DNA of 9,060 bases from contig JASHUF010000121.1 of assembly GCA_030040175.1 (NCBI GenBank), forward strand, positions 1 to 9,060. Direction: 5' to 3'. Origin of the DNA: Acidobacteriaceae bacterium (lineage in GTDB: Bacteria; Acidobacteriota; Terriglobia; Terriglobales; Acidobacteriaceae). The translations under genes were made by a program, and so were the position numbers. Positions within the stretch are counted from its first letter, which is position 1; the number at the start of each line of letters is the position of its first letter. Below, one piece after another: positions 1-5,145 of the stretch. The notes under the pieces were generated by a model. The model saw only the letters and a list, made by a program, of their open reading frames with translations. It made no database searches and was not told the DNA's origin.

Positions 1-40
1 CGCATTGGCCGCAGGAGTATACGTGGCAAGAGCGGCTAGG

Positions 41-65
41 AGCTAGAAGCTGGCAGCTAGAAGCT
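41..65. repeat. 11-bp direct repeat upstream of lemA
   Basis: AGCTAGAAGCT occurs at 41-51 and again, identically, at 55-65, separated by GGC. A partial copy (GGCTAGGAGCTAG) lies just before it. The repeat lies 25 bp ahead of the lemA start, so it sits in the leader or promoter region. It could be a short intergenic repeat or a duplicated protein-binding site; the sequence does not decide between them. Confidence 0.6.
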
Positions 66-90
66 TAAGTTGCAGAAGAGAGGGAGGAAC

Positions 91-669
91 ATGAGCAAGG
101 GACTTGGAATTGCGCTGGCGGTGGTGGGGGTGCTGGTTCTGGCGGCTCTGCTGGTGGGCGGCAGCTACGTGAGCGCGAAGAACCAGATGGTGGCCAAGGA
201 TCAGATCGTGAAGACGGCGTGGTCGGAGGTAGATGTGCAGCTTGAGCGCCGCGCCGACCTGATTCCCAACCTGGTGGAGACGGTGAAGGGATTCACGAAG
301 GAAGAGAGCAGCGTGTTTACGGAAGTGGCGCAGGCCCGCGATGGCCTGATGAATGCCCAGACGCCCCAGGACAAGATCGCCGCCAACGGCCAGCTCGATA
401 ATGCGTTGGCCAAGGTCCTGGTGCTCACGGAAAATTATCCGCAACTGCGCTCAAGCGACCAGTTCATGCGCCTGCAGGACGAGCTTGCCGGAACGGAAAA
501 CCGCATCGCCGTAGCCCGCAAGCGCTATAACGAAGCCCTGCAAGACTACAACACCTTCGTGCTCCAGTTCCCCAACAGCATTTGGGCCGGCATGGCCGGG
601 TTCCACCAGAACAACGCCTATTTCACCGCCAGTCCCGCGGCACAGCAGGTGCCGCAGGTGAAGTTCTGA
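91..669 (+). CDS. lemA: LemA family membrane-anchored protein
   Basis: This is a 192-aa LemA-family protein, about the usual family length. Residues 5-25 form one hydrophobic helix (GIALAVVGVLVLAALLV) that should anchor it in the inner membrane. It is followed by the conserved LemA start, N31-Q-M-V...W44-S-E-V-D-V-Q-L-E-R-R-A-D-L-I-P-N-L-V-E-T-V-K-G. The rest is predicted long helices forming a bundle, including E136-N-R-I-A-V-A-R-K-R-Y-N, and it ends in a short Ala/Gln-rich tail. The ATG at 91 is chosen because GGGAGG lies at 82-87; a TTG at 70 in the same frame has no such support and would put charged residues before the anchor. The biochemical role of LemA is not established. It often neighbours a TPM-domain (YgcG-like) gene, but none follows here: the next gene is convergent and unrelated. 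Family call is firm; function is open. Confidence 0.93.
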   Translation: MSKGLGIALAVVGVLVLAALLVGGSYVSAKNQMVAKDQIVKTAWSEVDVQLERRADLIPNLVETVKGFTKEESSVFTEVAQARDGLMNAQTPQDKIAANGQLDNALAKVLVLTENYPQLRSSDQFMRLQDELAGTENRIAVARKRYNEALQDYNTFVLQFPNSIWAGMAGFHQNNAYFTASPAAQQVPQVKF

Positions 670-719
670 TCGGGTTCAGATTCGGCTTAAGGCATTTCTC
701 CTTCGGATATAGCCGTTTT

Positions 720-748
720 CGGCCCTTTCCAGGGCGCCGATTTCTTGT
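720..748 (+). terminator. weak terminator-like hairpin after lemA
   Basis: GCCCT (722-726) pairs with AGGGC (731-735) around the loop TTCC, followed by the T-rich stretch ATTTCTTGTT. It lies 53 bases past the lemA stop. A second small hairpin follows at 756-774 (GGCACC / GGTGCC, 7-base loop). The stem is short, so this may only assist the stronger structure at 812-854. Confidence 0.35.
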
Positions 749-811
749 TGCAACCGGCACCTGACCTCGGTGCCTTCGGTGTACAGCAGAAGGAGAAATG
801 CTTGAGGGCGC

Positions 812-854
812 AAACGAAGAGGCCATCCCGCGAAACTGGGATGGCCTTTGCGTT
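812..854. terminator. bidirectional Rho-independent-type terminator
   Basis: AGGCCATCCC (820-829) is perfectly complementary to GGGATGGCCT (838-847) around an 8-base loop. The helix extends outward through G819-T848 (wobble) and A818-T849, then past one mismatch (A817/G850) to G816-C851, C815-G852, A814-T853 and A813-T854. It lies between the convergent lemA (+) and STAS (-) genes and reads into T-containing sequence on both strands (TTTGCGTT on plus, CTTCGTTT on minus). It probably ends both transcripts. Confidence 0.75.
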
Positions 855-875
855 CTGGCTCCGCGGCGGCCTGGC

Positions 876-1220
876 TTATTTGTACGAGCCGATGGCGCTG
901 GCCTCGTCGTCGTAAATATCGAAGACGGTATAGAGCTTGGTCAGTTGCAGCACGTCGTGGACCCTCTTGGTCAGCTTGAGCAGCTTCAGGCTGGCGCCCT
1001 GGTTCTTCGACGTGGTGTAGGCACTCACCAGCTCGCCCAGACCGGAGCTGTCGATGTAGCTCACATCGCCCATGTTGAGCAGGACATTCTTCTGCCCCTT
1101 GCCGATGAGGTCGCGGATGGCGTCGCGCAACTGCACGCTGCCCTCCCCCAGTGTGATCCGACCGCTCAGGTCCAGAACGGTGACGCCGTCAACTTCACGC
1201 GAAGCGATAGTCAGTGCCAC
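876..1220 (-). CDS. STAS-domain anti-sigma factor antagonist
   Basis: This 114-aa protein consists of a single STAS domain of the SpoIIAA/RsbV type. In partner switching, such proteins bind an RsbW/SpoIIAB-like kinase when unphosphorylated, freeing its target sigma factor. The start has V-D-G-V-T-V-L-D-L-S-G-R-I-T-L-G-E-G, typical of the first strands. The phosphoacceptor motif D57-S-S-G-L-G carries the two serines used by the family, followed by the helix ELVSAYTTSKNQG and the strand LKLLKL. The start is a GTG at 1220, backed by a near-perfect AAGGAGG (1228-1234) at 7-base spacing. The gene lies 128 bases downstream of the cognate-type kinase gene, so the two are probably co-transcribed. A TATAAC hexamer at 1248-1253 (minus strand) could be the -10 of an extra internal promoter, but no good -35 was seen. 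No sigma factor or PP2C phosphatase gene is in view. Confidence 0.93.
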   Translation of the reverse strand: MALTIASREVDGVTVLDLSGRITLGEGSVQLRDAIRDLIGKGQKNVLLNMGDVSYIDSSGLGELVSAYTTSKNQGASLKLLKLTKRVHDVLQLTKLYTVFDIYDDEASAIGSYK

Positions 1221-1291
1221 GGAAAATCCTCCTTCGTCCGTATTTCGGTTATAGCACTCGCCGCCGGTACCGGGGGCGGAAAATCCTGCGA

Positions 1292-1326
1292 GCCGGGCCT
1301 CGGCCGCCAGGGAAATCGCGCCCGGC
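1292..1326 (-). other. inverted repeat in kinase-STAS intergenic gap
   Basis: GCCGGGC (1292-1298) and GCCCGGC (1320-1326) are perfect complements separated by 21 bases, in the 128-base gap between the anti-sigma ATPase stop and the STAS gene. There is no T-run after it, so it is not a convincing terminator. It could be an mRNA-processing or attenuation structure that sets different levels of the two proteins, or a chance GC-rich match. Confidence 0.3.
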
Positions 1327-1348
1327 CCCTCATTCGCAGGCCAAGGCC

Positions 1349-1789
1349 TCAGGGCCTTTCTTTCGCCGGCGCCAGATGCTTGACCAGCGTCAACTCAGTT
1401 CCCGGATGCAATTGACGAAAGTGTACCTCATCCATGAGCGAGCGGATGAGGAAGATGCCGCGCCCGCTGCTCTTGAGCACATTCTCCGCCGCCAGCGGGT
1501 CGGGCAGATGATCGGGTTCGAACCCATGACCCTGGTCCGCAACTATGAAAATGAGGTCGGCTCCGGTGTTTTCAAACGATCCTTCGATCTTTCGGGCCTG
1601 GTCGTACTCATTGCCGTGCAGAACGGCGTTGACCGCTGCTTCGCGCACCGCCATGGCCACATGGAAGACCTGGTCTTCGTCCAGACCGGCGTCGGCGGCC
1701 ATCTTCTCAGCTGCCGCCTCCACCACGCCGACGCTGTCCATGGTGGAGTCCAGCCGGAAACTCCACCTTTCCTTGTGAGGTGCGCTCAC
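1349..1789 (-). CDS. RsbW/SpoIIAB-like anti-sigma factor ATPase (serine kinase)
   Basis: This is a GHKL ATPase of the anti-sigma regulatory kinase family, 146 aa from the chosen start. The N-box is E-A-A-V-N in V-A-M-A-V-R-E-A-A-V-N-A-V-L-H-G-N. The G1 box is D-Q-G-H-G-F, and the G2 box is G-R-G-I-F-L-I-R-S-L-M-D-E-V. Family members hold a sigma factor inactive and phosphorylate the STAS antagonist, here most likely the product of the next gene. The frame stays open to an ATG at 1930. I prefer the GTG at 1789 because GAAGGTGG lies about 10 bases upstream, the first strand (E-R-W-S-F-R-L-D-S-T-M-D-S-V) begins just after it, and a consensus -35 (TTGACA, 1865-1870) lies inside the longer version, whose extra 47 residues do not look like the family. 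The kinase could instead serve a PP2C phosphatase or another output, since no sigma gene is adjacent. Confidence 0.88.
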   Translation of the reverse strand: MSAPHKERWSFRLDSTMDSVGVVEAAAEKMAADAGLDEDQVFHVAMAVREAAVNAVLHGNEYDQARKIEGSFENTGADLIFIVADQGHGFEPDHLPDPLAAENVLKSSGRGIFLIRSLMDEVHFRQLHPGTELTLVKHLAPAKERP

Positions 1790-1841
1790 CGGGTGCGATC
1801 CACCTTCGCTCAAGCCGCCCTGCAGTATCCAGCTTGCTGGC

Positions 1842-1870
1842 AGTTTCACGTCTGCAATCGTTTGTGTCAA
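1842..1870 (-). promoter_or_regulatory. candidate sigma-70 promoter of the kinase-STAS operon
   Basis: On the minus strand a perfect TTGACA (1870 to 1865) is followed, after 17 bases, by GAAACT (1847 to 1842), a three-of-six match to TATAAT. Transcription would begin about 45 bases ahead of the GTG at 1789. The -35 is strong and the -10 is weak. Its position inside the possible longer reading frame supports the shorter start. Confidence 0.45.
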
Positions 1871-1977
1871 GAGCAGAGACCCCGATCCTTCCCTTCGATT
1901 CCGCCGCAGCGCCGCAAGAACCCTCCGCATGAAACGGGAAAGGCGCTACACTCAACCCTGGAGCTCCGCACCCAGCG

Positions 1978-3234
1978 ATGGAGCAGCGCACGCCAACCCG
2001 CGTCAGCCTTACCGCCCTGCTGGGCACGCCGGTGACGGATGCGCAGGGGCGTCTGCGCGGCAAGCTCAAGGACGTTGCCGTGGCCACCGGCCCGGATGCG
2101 GGCAAAGTGGCCGGGCTGGTGCTCAAAACCCGCACCGGCCTGGCGCTGGTGCCTTCGCAGGAGGCGATGGAGACGCCATCCGGCACGCTTGAACTCCGTT
2201 CTCCGGATGCGTTGGCGCCGCTCAAGGATGAGGGCAATTTTCTCTTTCTCCAGCAGGACCTGGTCGACCGCCAGATCATCGACATCCACGGCCGCAAGGT
2301 CGTCCGCGTGAACGACGTCGATCTCGAGTGGCTGCACCGCGACGGCATCAGCCTGCTGCGCGTGGCTGAAGTGGAGGTGGGCCTGCGCGGCGCCTTTCGC
2401 CGCATCTTCAAGGGCGTGCTGGCGCGCCCGCGGCTTGAAGCCATCTCGCGCAAATTCGGAGCCCGCGGCATTCCCTGGCAGTTCGTGGATGTGATCGAGG
2501 TGGATCCGGCGCGCCGCGTCAAGCTGCGCATCGAGCACGAGCGGCTGGCCGAGATGCATCCCTCCGACCTGGCGGAGATCCTCGAAGACCTGGCTCCGGC
2601 CGAGCGCGAAGCCGTCTTTACTTCGCTCGACGAGGAGGTGGCCGCCGAGGCGCTGGAGGAGGTCGAGCCCAAGCTGCAGAAGGCGCTGCTCGAGAAGCTC
2701 GACGAGGAGCGCATTGCCGACATCGTGGAGGAGATGGATCCCGGCGCCGCCGCCGATTTGCTCGCCGAGCTGCCCGAAGACCAGTCCGAGGCCATCCTCG
2801 AGGAGATGCAGCCGGAAGAGCGGCAGGAAGTGGAAGAGCTGCTCGAGTTCGACGAAGACTCCGCCGCCGGCCACATGACCACGGACTTTGTGTATGTGGG
2901 CACGGATGCCAGCGTGGCCCAGGCGGTGCAGGCGCTGCGCAGCTTCGACGGCGACCCCGAAAGCGTAACCGACATCTTCCTGCTCGACGAAAAGCGCGTC
3001 CTGCGCGGCTCTGTCTCGCTCGCCCGCCTGGTCGTGTCGCAGCCGGAGACGCGCCTGAGCGTGCTCAGCGAGCCCCGCGTCCTCTCCTGCCCCGCCGATC
3101 TCAATCAGAATGAGCTGGCCGAGATCTTCGACAAATACAATCTTCACTCGCTGCCGGTGGTCGATGCGCAGGAGCGCATGGTGGGCGTGGTGCAGGCCGA
3201 CCAGGTGATCAGCTTTCTGCGCGAGAAGCTCTGA
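1978..3234 (+). CDS. soluble PRC-like / MgtE_N / CBS-pair protein, putative Mg2+ sensor
   Basis: The 418-aa protein has no membrane segment. Residues 8-130 look like a PRC-barrel-type beta region (L-L-G-T-P-V-T-D at the start, then a second half with D-I-H-G-R-K-V-V-R-V-N-D-V-D-L). Residues about 190-297 match the MgtE intracellular N domain, beginning H-P-S-D-L-A-E-I-L-E-D-L, a stack of short acidic helices. The junction D-S-A-A-G-H-M-T-T-D-F (294-304) is the MgtE-style entry to a CBS pair, about 300-355 and 360-418. In full-length MgtE this part binds Mg2+ and closes the channel; here the channel domain is missing altogether. It may therefore sense Mg2+ (or a nucleotide through CBS) and act on a partner such as the Nramp-type transporter encoded at 5146. 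The ATG at 1978 has only a distant GGAG (1960-1963), and a TACACT (1947-1952) could be a -10. Its end is 21 bases from the convergent arsR stop. Confidence 0.88.
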   Translation: MEQRTPTRVSLTALLGTPVTDAQGRLRGKLKDVAVATGPDAGKVAGLVLKTRTGLALVPSQEAMETPSGTLELRSPDALAPLKDEGNFLFLQQDLVDRQIIDIHGRKVVRVNDVDLEWLHRDGISLLRVAEVEVGLRGAFRRIFKGVLARPRLEAISRKFGARGIPWQFVDVIEVDPARRVKLRIEHERLAEMHPSDLAEILEDLAPAEREAVFTSLDEEVAAEALEEVEPKLQKALLEKLDEERIADIVEEMDPGAAADLLAELPEDQSEAILEEMQPEERQEVEELLEFDEDSAAGHMTTDFVYVGTDASVAQAVQALRSFDGDPESVTDIFLLDEKRVLRGSVSLARLVVSQPETRLSVLSEPRVLSCPADLNQNELAEIFDKYNLHSLPVVDAQERMVGVVQADQVISFLREKL

Positions 3235-3255
3235 TCTTTCGCCCGGCTGACGCGG

Positions 3256-3615
3256 CTATCGGTTGTCGCCCTCTTCGCCCAGCAGCACGCCGAGGCGATC
3301 GAGCTTCCGTTCCCAGGCGGTGCGATGGTCCCGAATCCAGCGCTCCAGCGCGCGGAAGCCGGCAGTTTCAATGCGGCAGGTGCGCACGCGGCCAAGCTTC
3401 TCTGTCCGCACCAGTCGCGTTTCTTCGAGGATCTGCACGTGCTGGGCGACCGCCGTCAGCGTGATTCCAAGCGGCTCGGCCAGCTGCGAAACCGACATGG
3501 GCCGCTCGACCAGCCGGTCGAGAATGGCTCGCCGCGTGCGGTCGCCGAGCGCGTGAAAGAGCCGGTCGATATCGACGGAGCGGTCGATGGAGCGGTCGAT
3601 GGGACGATCCCGCAT
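3256..3615 (-). CDS. ArsR-family winged-helix transcriptional regulator
   Basis: This is a 119-aa DNA-binding repressor of the ArsR/SmtB type, in the subgroup paired with AHSA1/SRPBCC genes. The fold is readable: I16-D-R-L-F-H-A-L-G-D-R-T-R-R-A-I-L-D-R-L opens it, then S-V-S-Q-L-A-E-P-L-G-I-T-L-T-A-V-A-Q-H-V-Q-I-L-E gives the helix-turn-helix (about 41-64), and L-V-R-T-E-K-L-G-R-V-R-T-C the wing. There are no clustered cysteine or histidine metal sites, so metal sensing is not suggested. The ATG at 3615 has AAGGGGA upstream overlapping the stop of the SRPBCC gene, with only 10 bases between the genes, so translation is probably coupled. The N-terminal tail is an Asp/Arg repeat (IDRS-IDRS-VDIDR) encoded by a 12-bp tandem duplication. 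It probably controls its own operon through the twin sites at 4128-4186. Confidence 0.9.
   Translation of the reverse strand: MRDRPIDRSIDRSVDIDRLFHALGDRTRRAILDRLVERPMSVSQLAEPLGITLTAVAQHVQILEETRLVRTEKLGRVRTCRIETAGFRALERWIRDHRTAWERKLDRLGVLLGEEGDNR
3577..3600. repeat. 12-bp tandem duplication at 5' end of the arsR gene
   Basis: GGAGCGGTCGAT occurs at 3577-3588 and again directly at 3589-3600, with degenerate flanking units (GCCGGTCGAT at 3561-3570 and GGGACGAT at 3601-3608). On the coding strand each unit encodes I-D-R-S, so copy-number change would keep the frame and only lengthen the disordered-looking tail ahead of the winged helix. Confidence 0.8.
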
Positions 3616-3625
3616 CGAGGTCCCC

Positions 3626-4105
3626 TTACTGTGCCAGGCTTCTCTGCAGCCGGTCGATGAGCCCGCGCCAGCCCATCTCGATCATGGTCACGCCGTCGGG
3701 CCAGTCCATGTAGGCACCCTGATGCGTCAGGATCACGTCCGTCCCTTGCTCCGCAGGCACAAACTCGAATGTCGTCAGCATCACCACAAGGGTCTTTCCG
3801 TTCAGAGACATCTTCGAAGCCATCACAATCCGCTTTTCGGGTTCGATGTCCTGATAGAGGCCTTCGTTGGCGATCTCCGATCCCGCGATCGGGTGGCCCT
3901 CCCTGAAGCGATACCGGAACCGTTCAATCCCGCCCACGCGAAAATCCATTTGAAATTCCTGGATCTCGTGCTGGTCGCCTTCGGCGTACCAGCGGCGCTT
4001 AAGAGCCGGCTGGGCAAAGCCGGAAAAGACCCGCGCCGGGCGCCAGGGAAAGTTGCGTTCAATGACAAATGTGCTGTGGATGGTCTCCGGTTCAGTTGCG
4101 GTCAT
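3626..4105 (-). CDS. SRPBCC / AHSA1-family protein
   Basis: This 159-aa START-like (Bet v1-type) protein belongs to the Activator-of-Hsp90-ATPase homologue-1 family. The family beginning is visible: H10-S-T-F-V-I-E-R-N-F-P, then the helix P23-A-R-V-F-S-G-F-A-Q-P-A-L-K-R-R-W-Y. Beta strands follow (F-R-V-G-G-I-E-R-F-R-Y-R-F), then E-G-L-Y-Q-D-I-E-P-E-K-R-I-V, and a long C-terminal helix G-W-R-G-L-I-D-R-L-Q-R-S-L. Such proteins form a hydrophobic cavity and probably bind a small ligand; the ligand is unknown. ATG at 4105 follows GGAGG (4112-4116) at 6-base spacing. It is the first gene of an operon with the ArsR-type regulator; in many genomes the regulator comes first, so this order is less common. 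The pairing suggests a ligand- or stress-inducible module, but the inducer cannot be read from sequence. Confidence 0.9.
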   Translation of the reverse strand: MTATEPETIHSTFVIERNFPWRPARVFSGFAQPALKRRWYAEGDQHEIQEFQMDFRVGGIERFRYRFREGHPIAGSEIANEGLYQDIEPEKRIVMASKMSLNGKTLVVMLTTFEFVPAEQGTDVILTHQGAYMDWPDGVTMIEMGWRGLIDRLQRSLAQ

Positions 4106-4127
4106 GGCAAACCTCCATCGGGAAATA

Positions 4128-4146
4128 GTGAAGTAGACACTTCAGT
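4128..4146. promoter_or_regulatory. operator-like inverted repeat, site 1
   Basis: GTGAAGTAGACACTTCAGT contains the perfect dyad TGAAGT-N4-ACTTCA. It is 15/19 identical to site 2 at 4168-4186 and starts exactly 40 bp from it. It lies between the start of the AHSA1 gene and its -35, overlapping the predicted -10 (4144-4149). A dyad of this size fits an ArsR-family dimer, and the regulator is encoded in the same operon. Binding is inferred. Confidence 0.65.
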
Positions 4147-4172
4147 GTTGCCTGTAATCCCCCATTTGTCAA
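4144..4172 (-). promoter_or_regulatory. promoter of the AHSA1-ArsR operon
   Basis: On the minus strand a perfect TTGACA (4172 to 4167) is followed after 17 bases by AACACT (4149 to 4144), a weak -10 with three of six consensus bases. The -35 overlaps site 2 and the -10 overlaps site 1, so a repressor bound to either would block polymerase. Transcription would begin about 30 bases ahead of the AHSA1 ATG. Confidence 0.55.
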
Positions 4173-4186
4173 GTGGCTACTTCAGT
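4168..4186. promoter_or_regulatory. operator-like inverted repeat, site 2
   Basis: GTCAAGTGGCTACTTCAGT has the dyad AAGT-N4-ACTT, with one mismatch in the outer arm relative to site 1. It covers the predicted -35 hexamer of the AHSA1-ArsR operon. The shared pattern of the two sites is GT-AAGT-N4-ACTTCAGT with one variable base after GT. Confidence 0.62.
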
Positions 4187-4189
4187 ATA

Positions 4190-4409
4190 TTTCCGGGTGC
4201 TGCGCGTTGCCGTCGATGCAGATGGCGCCGAAATGTGTCCGTCTCTCCGCACCAAGTCGGTTAATCGGCCGGAGAAAGCCCGATGCTAGACTTGACGCAT
4301 CATCCCCACGGCAGGCTGGACTTCGATCCCTTGAGTGGCCCGCCGCGCCGCGCATTGGGCACGACTGCACCGCGCGGCCCGATTGCAAGGCAGGTCCCGA
4401 TTCGCGCGC
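4190..4409. other. non-coding stretch upstream of the membrane protein gene
   Basis: About 220 bases follow the operators before the next ribosome binding site. I find no convincing gene on either strand. A TTGACG at 4292-4297 resembles a -35 for the downstream gene but has no good -10 at 17 bases. CCCGATT occurs twice (4378-4384 and 4396-4402), flanked by GCGCG-type sequence that could pair, just before the AAGGAG at 4410. A promoter for the 4421 gene should lie here, since the operon before it runs the other way. Confidence 0.4.
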
Positions 4410-4420
4410 AAGGAGAATGA

Positions 4421-5029
4421 ATGCTGGATCCGGTGAATCGGTGGCGCCCGGTCACCACGGAGTATCAGGAAGAACTGGCTCCGCGCAAGCGCCGTTCCCT
4501 GCGCGACCGGCTGTGGAAGCGCAACCCGGAAAACCGGGACGACTCCCACGCCGAAGCCGGGGCGCCCGCCGGGGTGCTGGGCATCACCTGGTTCTATCTC
4601 CTCAACGCCGTGGCCTACTTCGTCTCCGCCTCGGTGCTGCTTTCGTTCCCGCTCTCTGACTTTGCCTACAAGCTCATGCGTCACGGGCACGCGGTGGTCC
4701 CATTCCCCGTAGGCCAATTCGAAGGCGTTCCCTTCGTCAACGTGCTCGCCGAATCGCTCTTCATCATGGCCGCGGTTTCGGCGGCCGTGGCCGTTTTGTG
4801 GATGACCCGCTCCGGCGCGGCGCCCTGGATCACGCTCCTCTACGCCGCGGGCTGGCTTGTCCGCAACGCGCTCTATCTGTTTGCCGGCCGCCTGGGCTTG
4901 CGCTGGCCCGTGCTTGCCCCGGGCTCGCGCGAATTGCTGTTCATCGACTCCCTGGCTGAAGCGCTCGTCTTTGCCTACCTTGCCTTCACTCTGCGCGCCG
5001 CGCAGAGCGGGCGGAGGCTCAGGACCTAG
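4421..5029 (+). CDS. hypothetical membrane protein, four predicted helices
   Basis: I do not recognise this 202-aa protein. Residues 1-50 are hydrophilic and basic, then acidic (P-R-K-R-R-S-L-R-D-R-L-W-K-R-N), and probably lie in the cytoplasm. Four hydrophobic segments follow at about 51-76 (L-G-I-T-W-F-Y-L-L-N-A-V-A-Y-F-V-S-A), 104-128, 134-155 and 172-193, ending in a short basic tail (S-G-R-R-L-R-T). No catalytic motif, metal ligand set or transporter signature is visible. ATG at 4421 is supported by AAGGAG (4410-4415) with 5-base spacing. It is on the same strand as the Nramp-type gene 116 bases downstream, but a GC-rich hairpin with a T-run lies between, so co-transcription is doubtful. 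A link to metal uptake is possible by position only. Confidence 0.8.
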   Translation: MLDPVNRWRPVTTEYQEELAPRKRRSLRDRLWKRNPENRDDSHAEAGAPAGVLGITWFYLLNAVAYFVSASVLLSFPLSDFAYKLMRHGHAVVPFPVGQFEGVPFVNVLAESLFIMAAVSAAVAVLWMTRSGAAPWITLLYAAGWLVRNALYLFAGRLGLRWPVLAPGSRELLFIDSLAEALVFAYLAFTLRAAQSGRRLRT

Positions 5030-5032
5030 ATT

Positions 5033-5057
5033 GCGCGCGTGCTGCGCGCGGTTTTCT
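5033..5057 (+). terminator. Rho-independent-type terminator after the membrane protein gene
   Basis: GCGCGC (5033-5038) pairs with GCGCGC (5044-5049) around the loop GTGCT, followed by GGTTTTCT. It starts four bases past the stop codon at 5027-5029. It would separate the upstream membrane protein transcript from that of the Nramp-type gene, or attenuate read-through into it. Confidence 0.6.
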
Positions 5058-5070
5058 CCCGCACCCCTTG

Positions 5071-5134
5071 CCTGATATGGTCAGTGAGGAAACACGGGTT
5101 CTGAACCCATCCCTCCAATGAACGCCGTATCAGG
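5071..5134 (+). promoter_or_regulatory. structured leader hairpin covering the transporter's ribosome binding site
   Basis: CCTGATATGGT (5071-5081) pairs without interruption with GCCGTATCAGG (5124-5134): nine Watson-Crick pairs and two G-U. Inside, GAGG (5086-5089) can pair with CCTC (5112-5115), and GGGT (5096-5099) with ACCC (5105-5108), giving one long hairpin with two internal loops. The right arm contains AGG of the only ribosome binding site candidate, AGGA at 5132-5135, ten bases from the ATG at 5146. When folded it should lower translation. I do not see the consensus of the M-box, yybP-ykoY or NiCo metal riboswitches. It may be a simple translational switch, an RNA-binding protein site, or fortuitous pairing. 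Confidence 0.5.
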
Positions 5135-5145
5135 AAATCGACCGC

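Noticed and set aside
1..68. Possible tail of an upstream gene
   Set aside because: All three plus frames are open to a stop at 37-39, 44-46 or 66-68. The frame ending at 46 gives an Ala-rich tail that could be real, but nothing is long enough to decide.
1338..1360. AGGCCAAGGCCT with a following GGGCC as a terminator after the kinase gene
   Set aside because: The perfect repeat has only a two-base loop, it overlaps the stop codon, and no T-run follows.
798..1415. Plus-strand open frame across the STAS gene
   Set aside because: It runs antisense through the clear STAS domain and its terminator, and its product matches no family.
1707..3147. Two long minus-strand open frames opposite the CBS-domain gene
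   Set aside because: Their products are low-complexity (Ser/Arg-rich or His/Ala/Gly-rich) with no domain, while the plus strand carries a clear multi-domain protein. They are GC-driven shadows.
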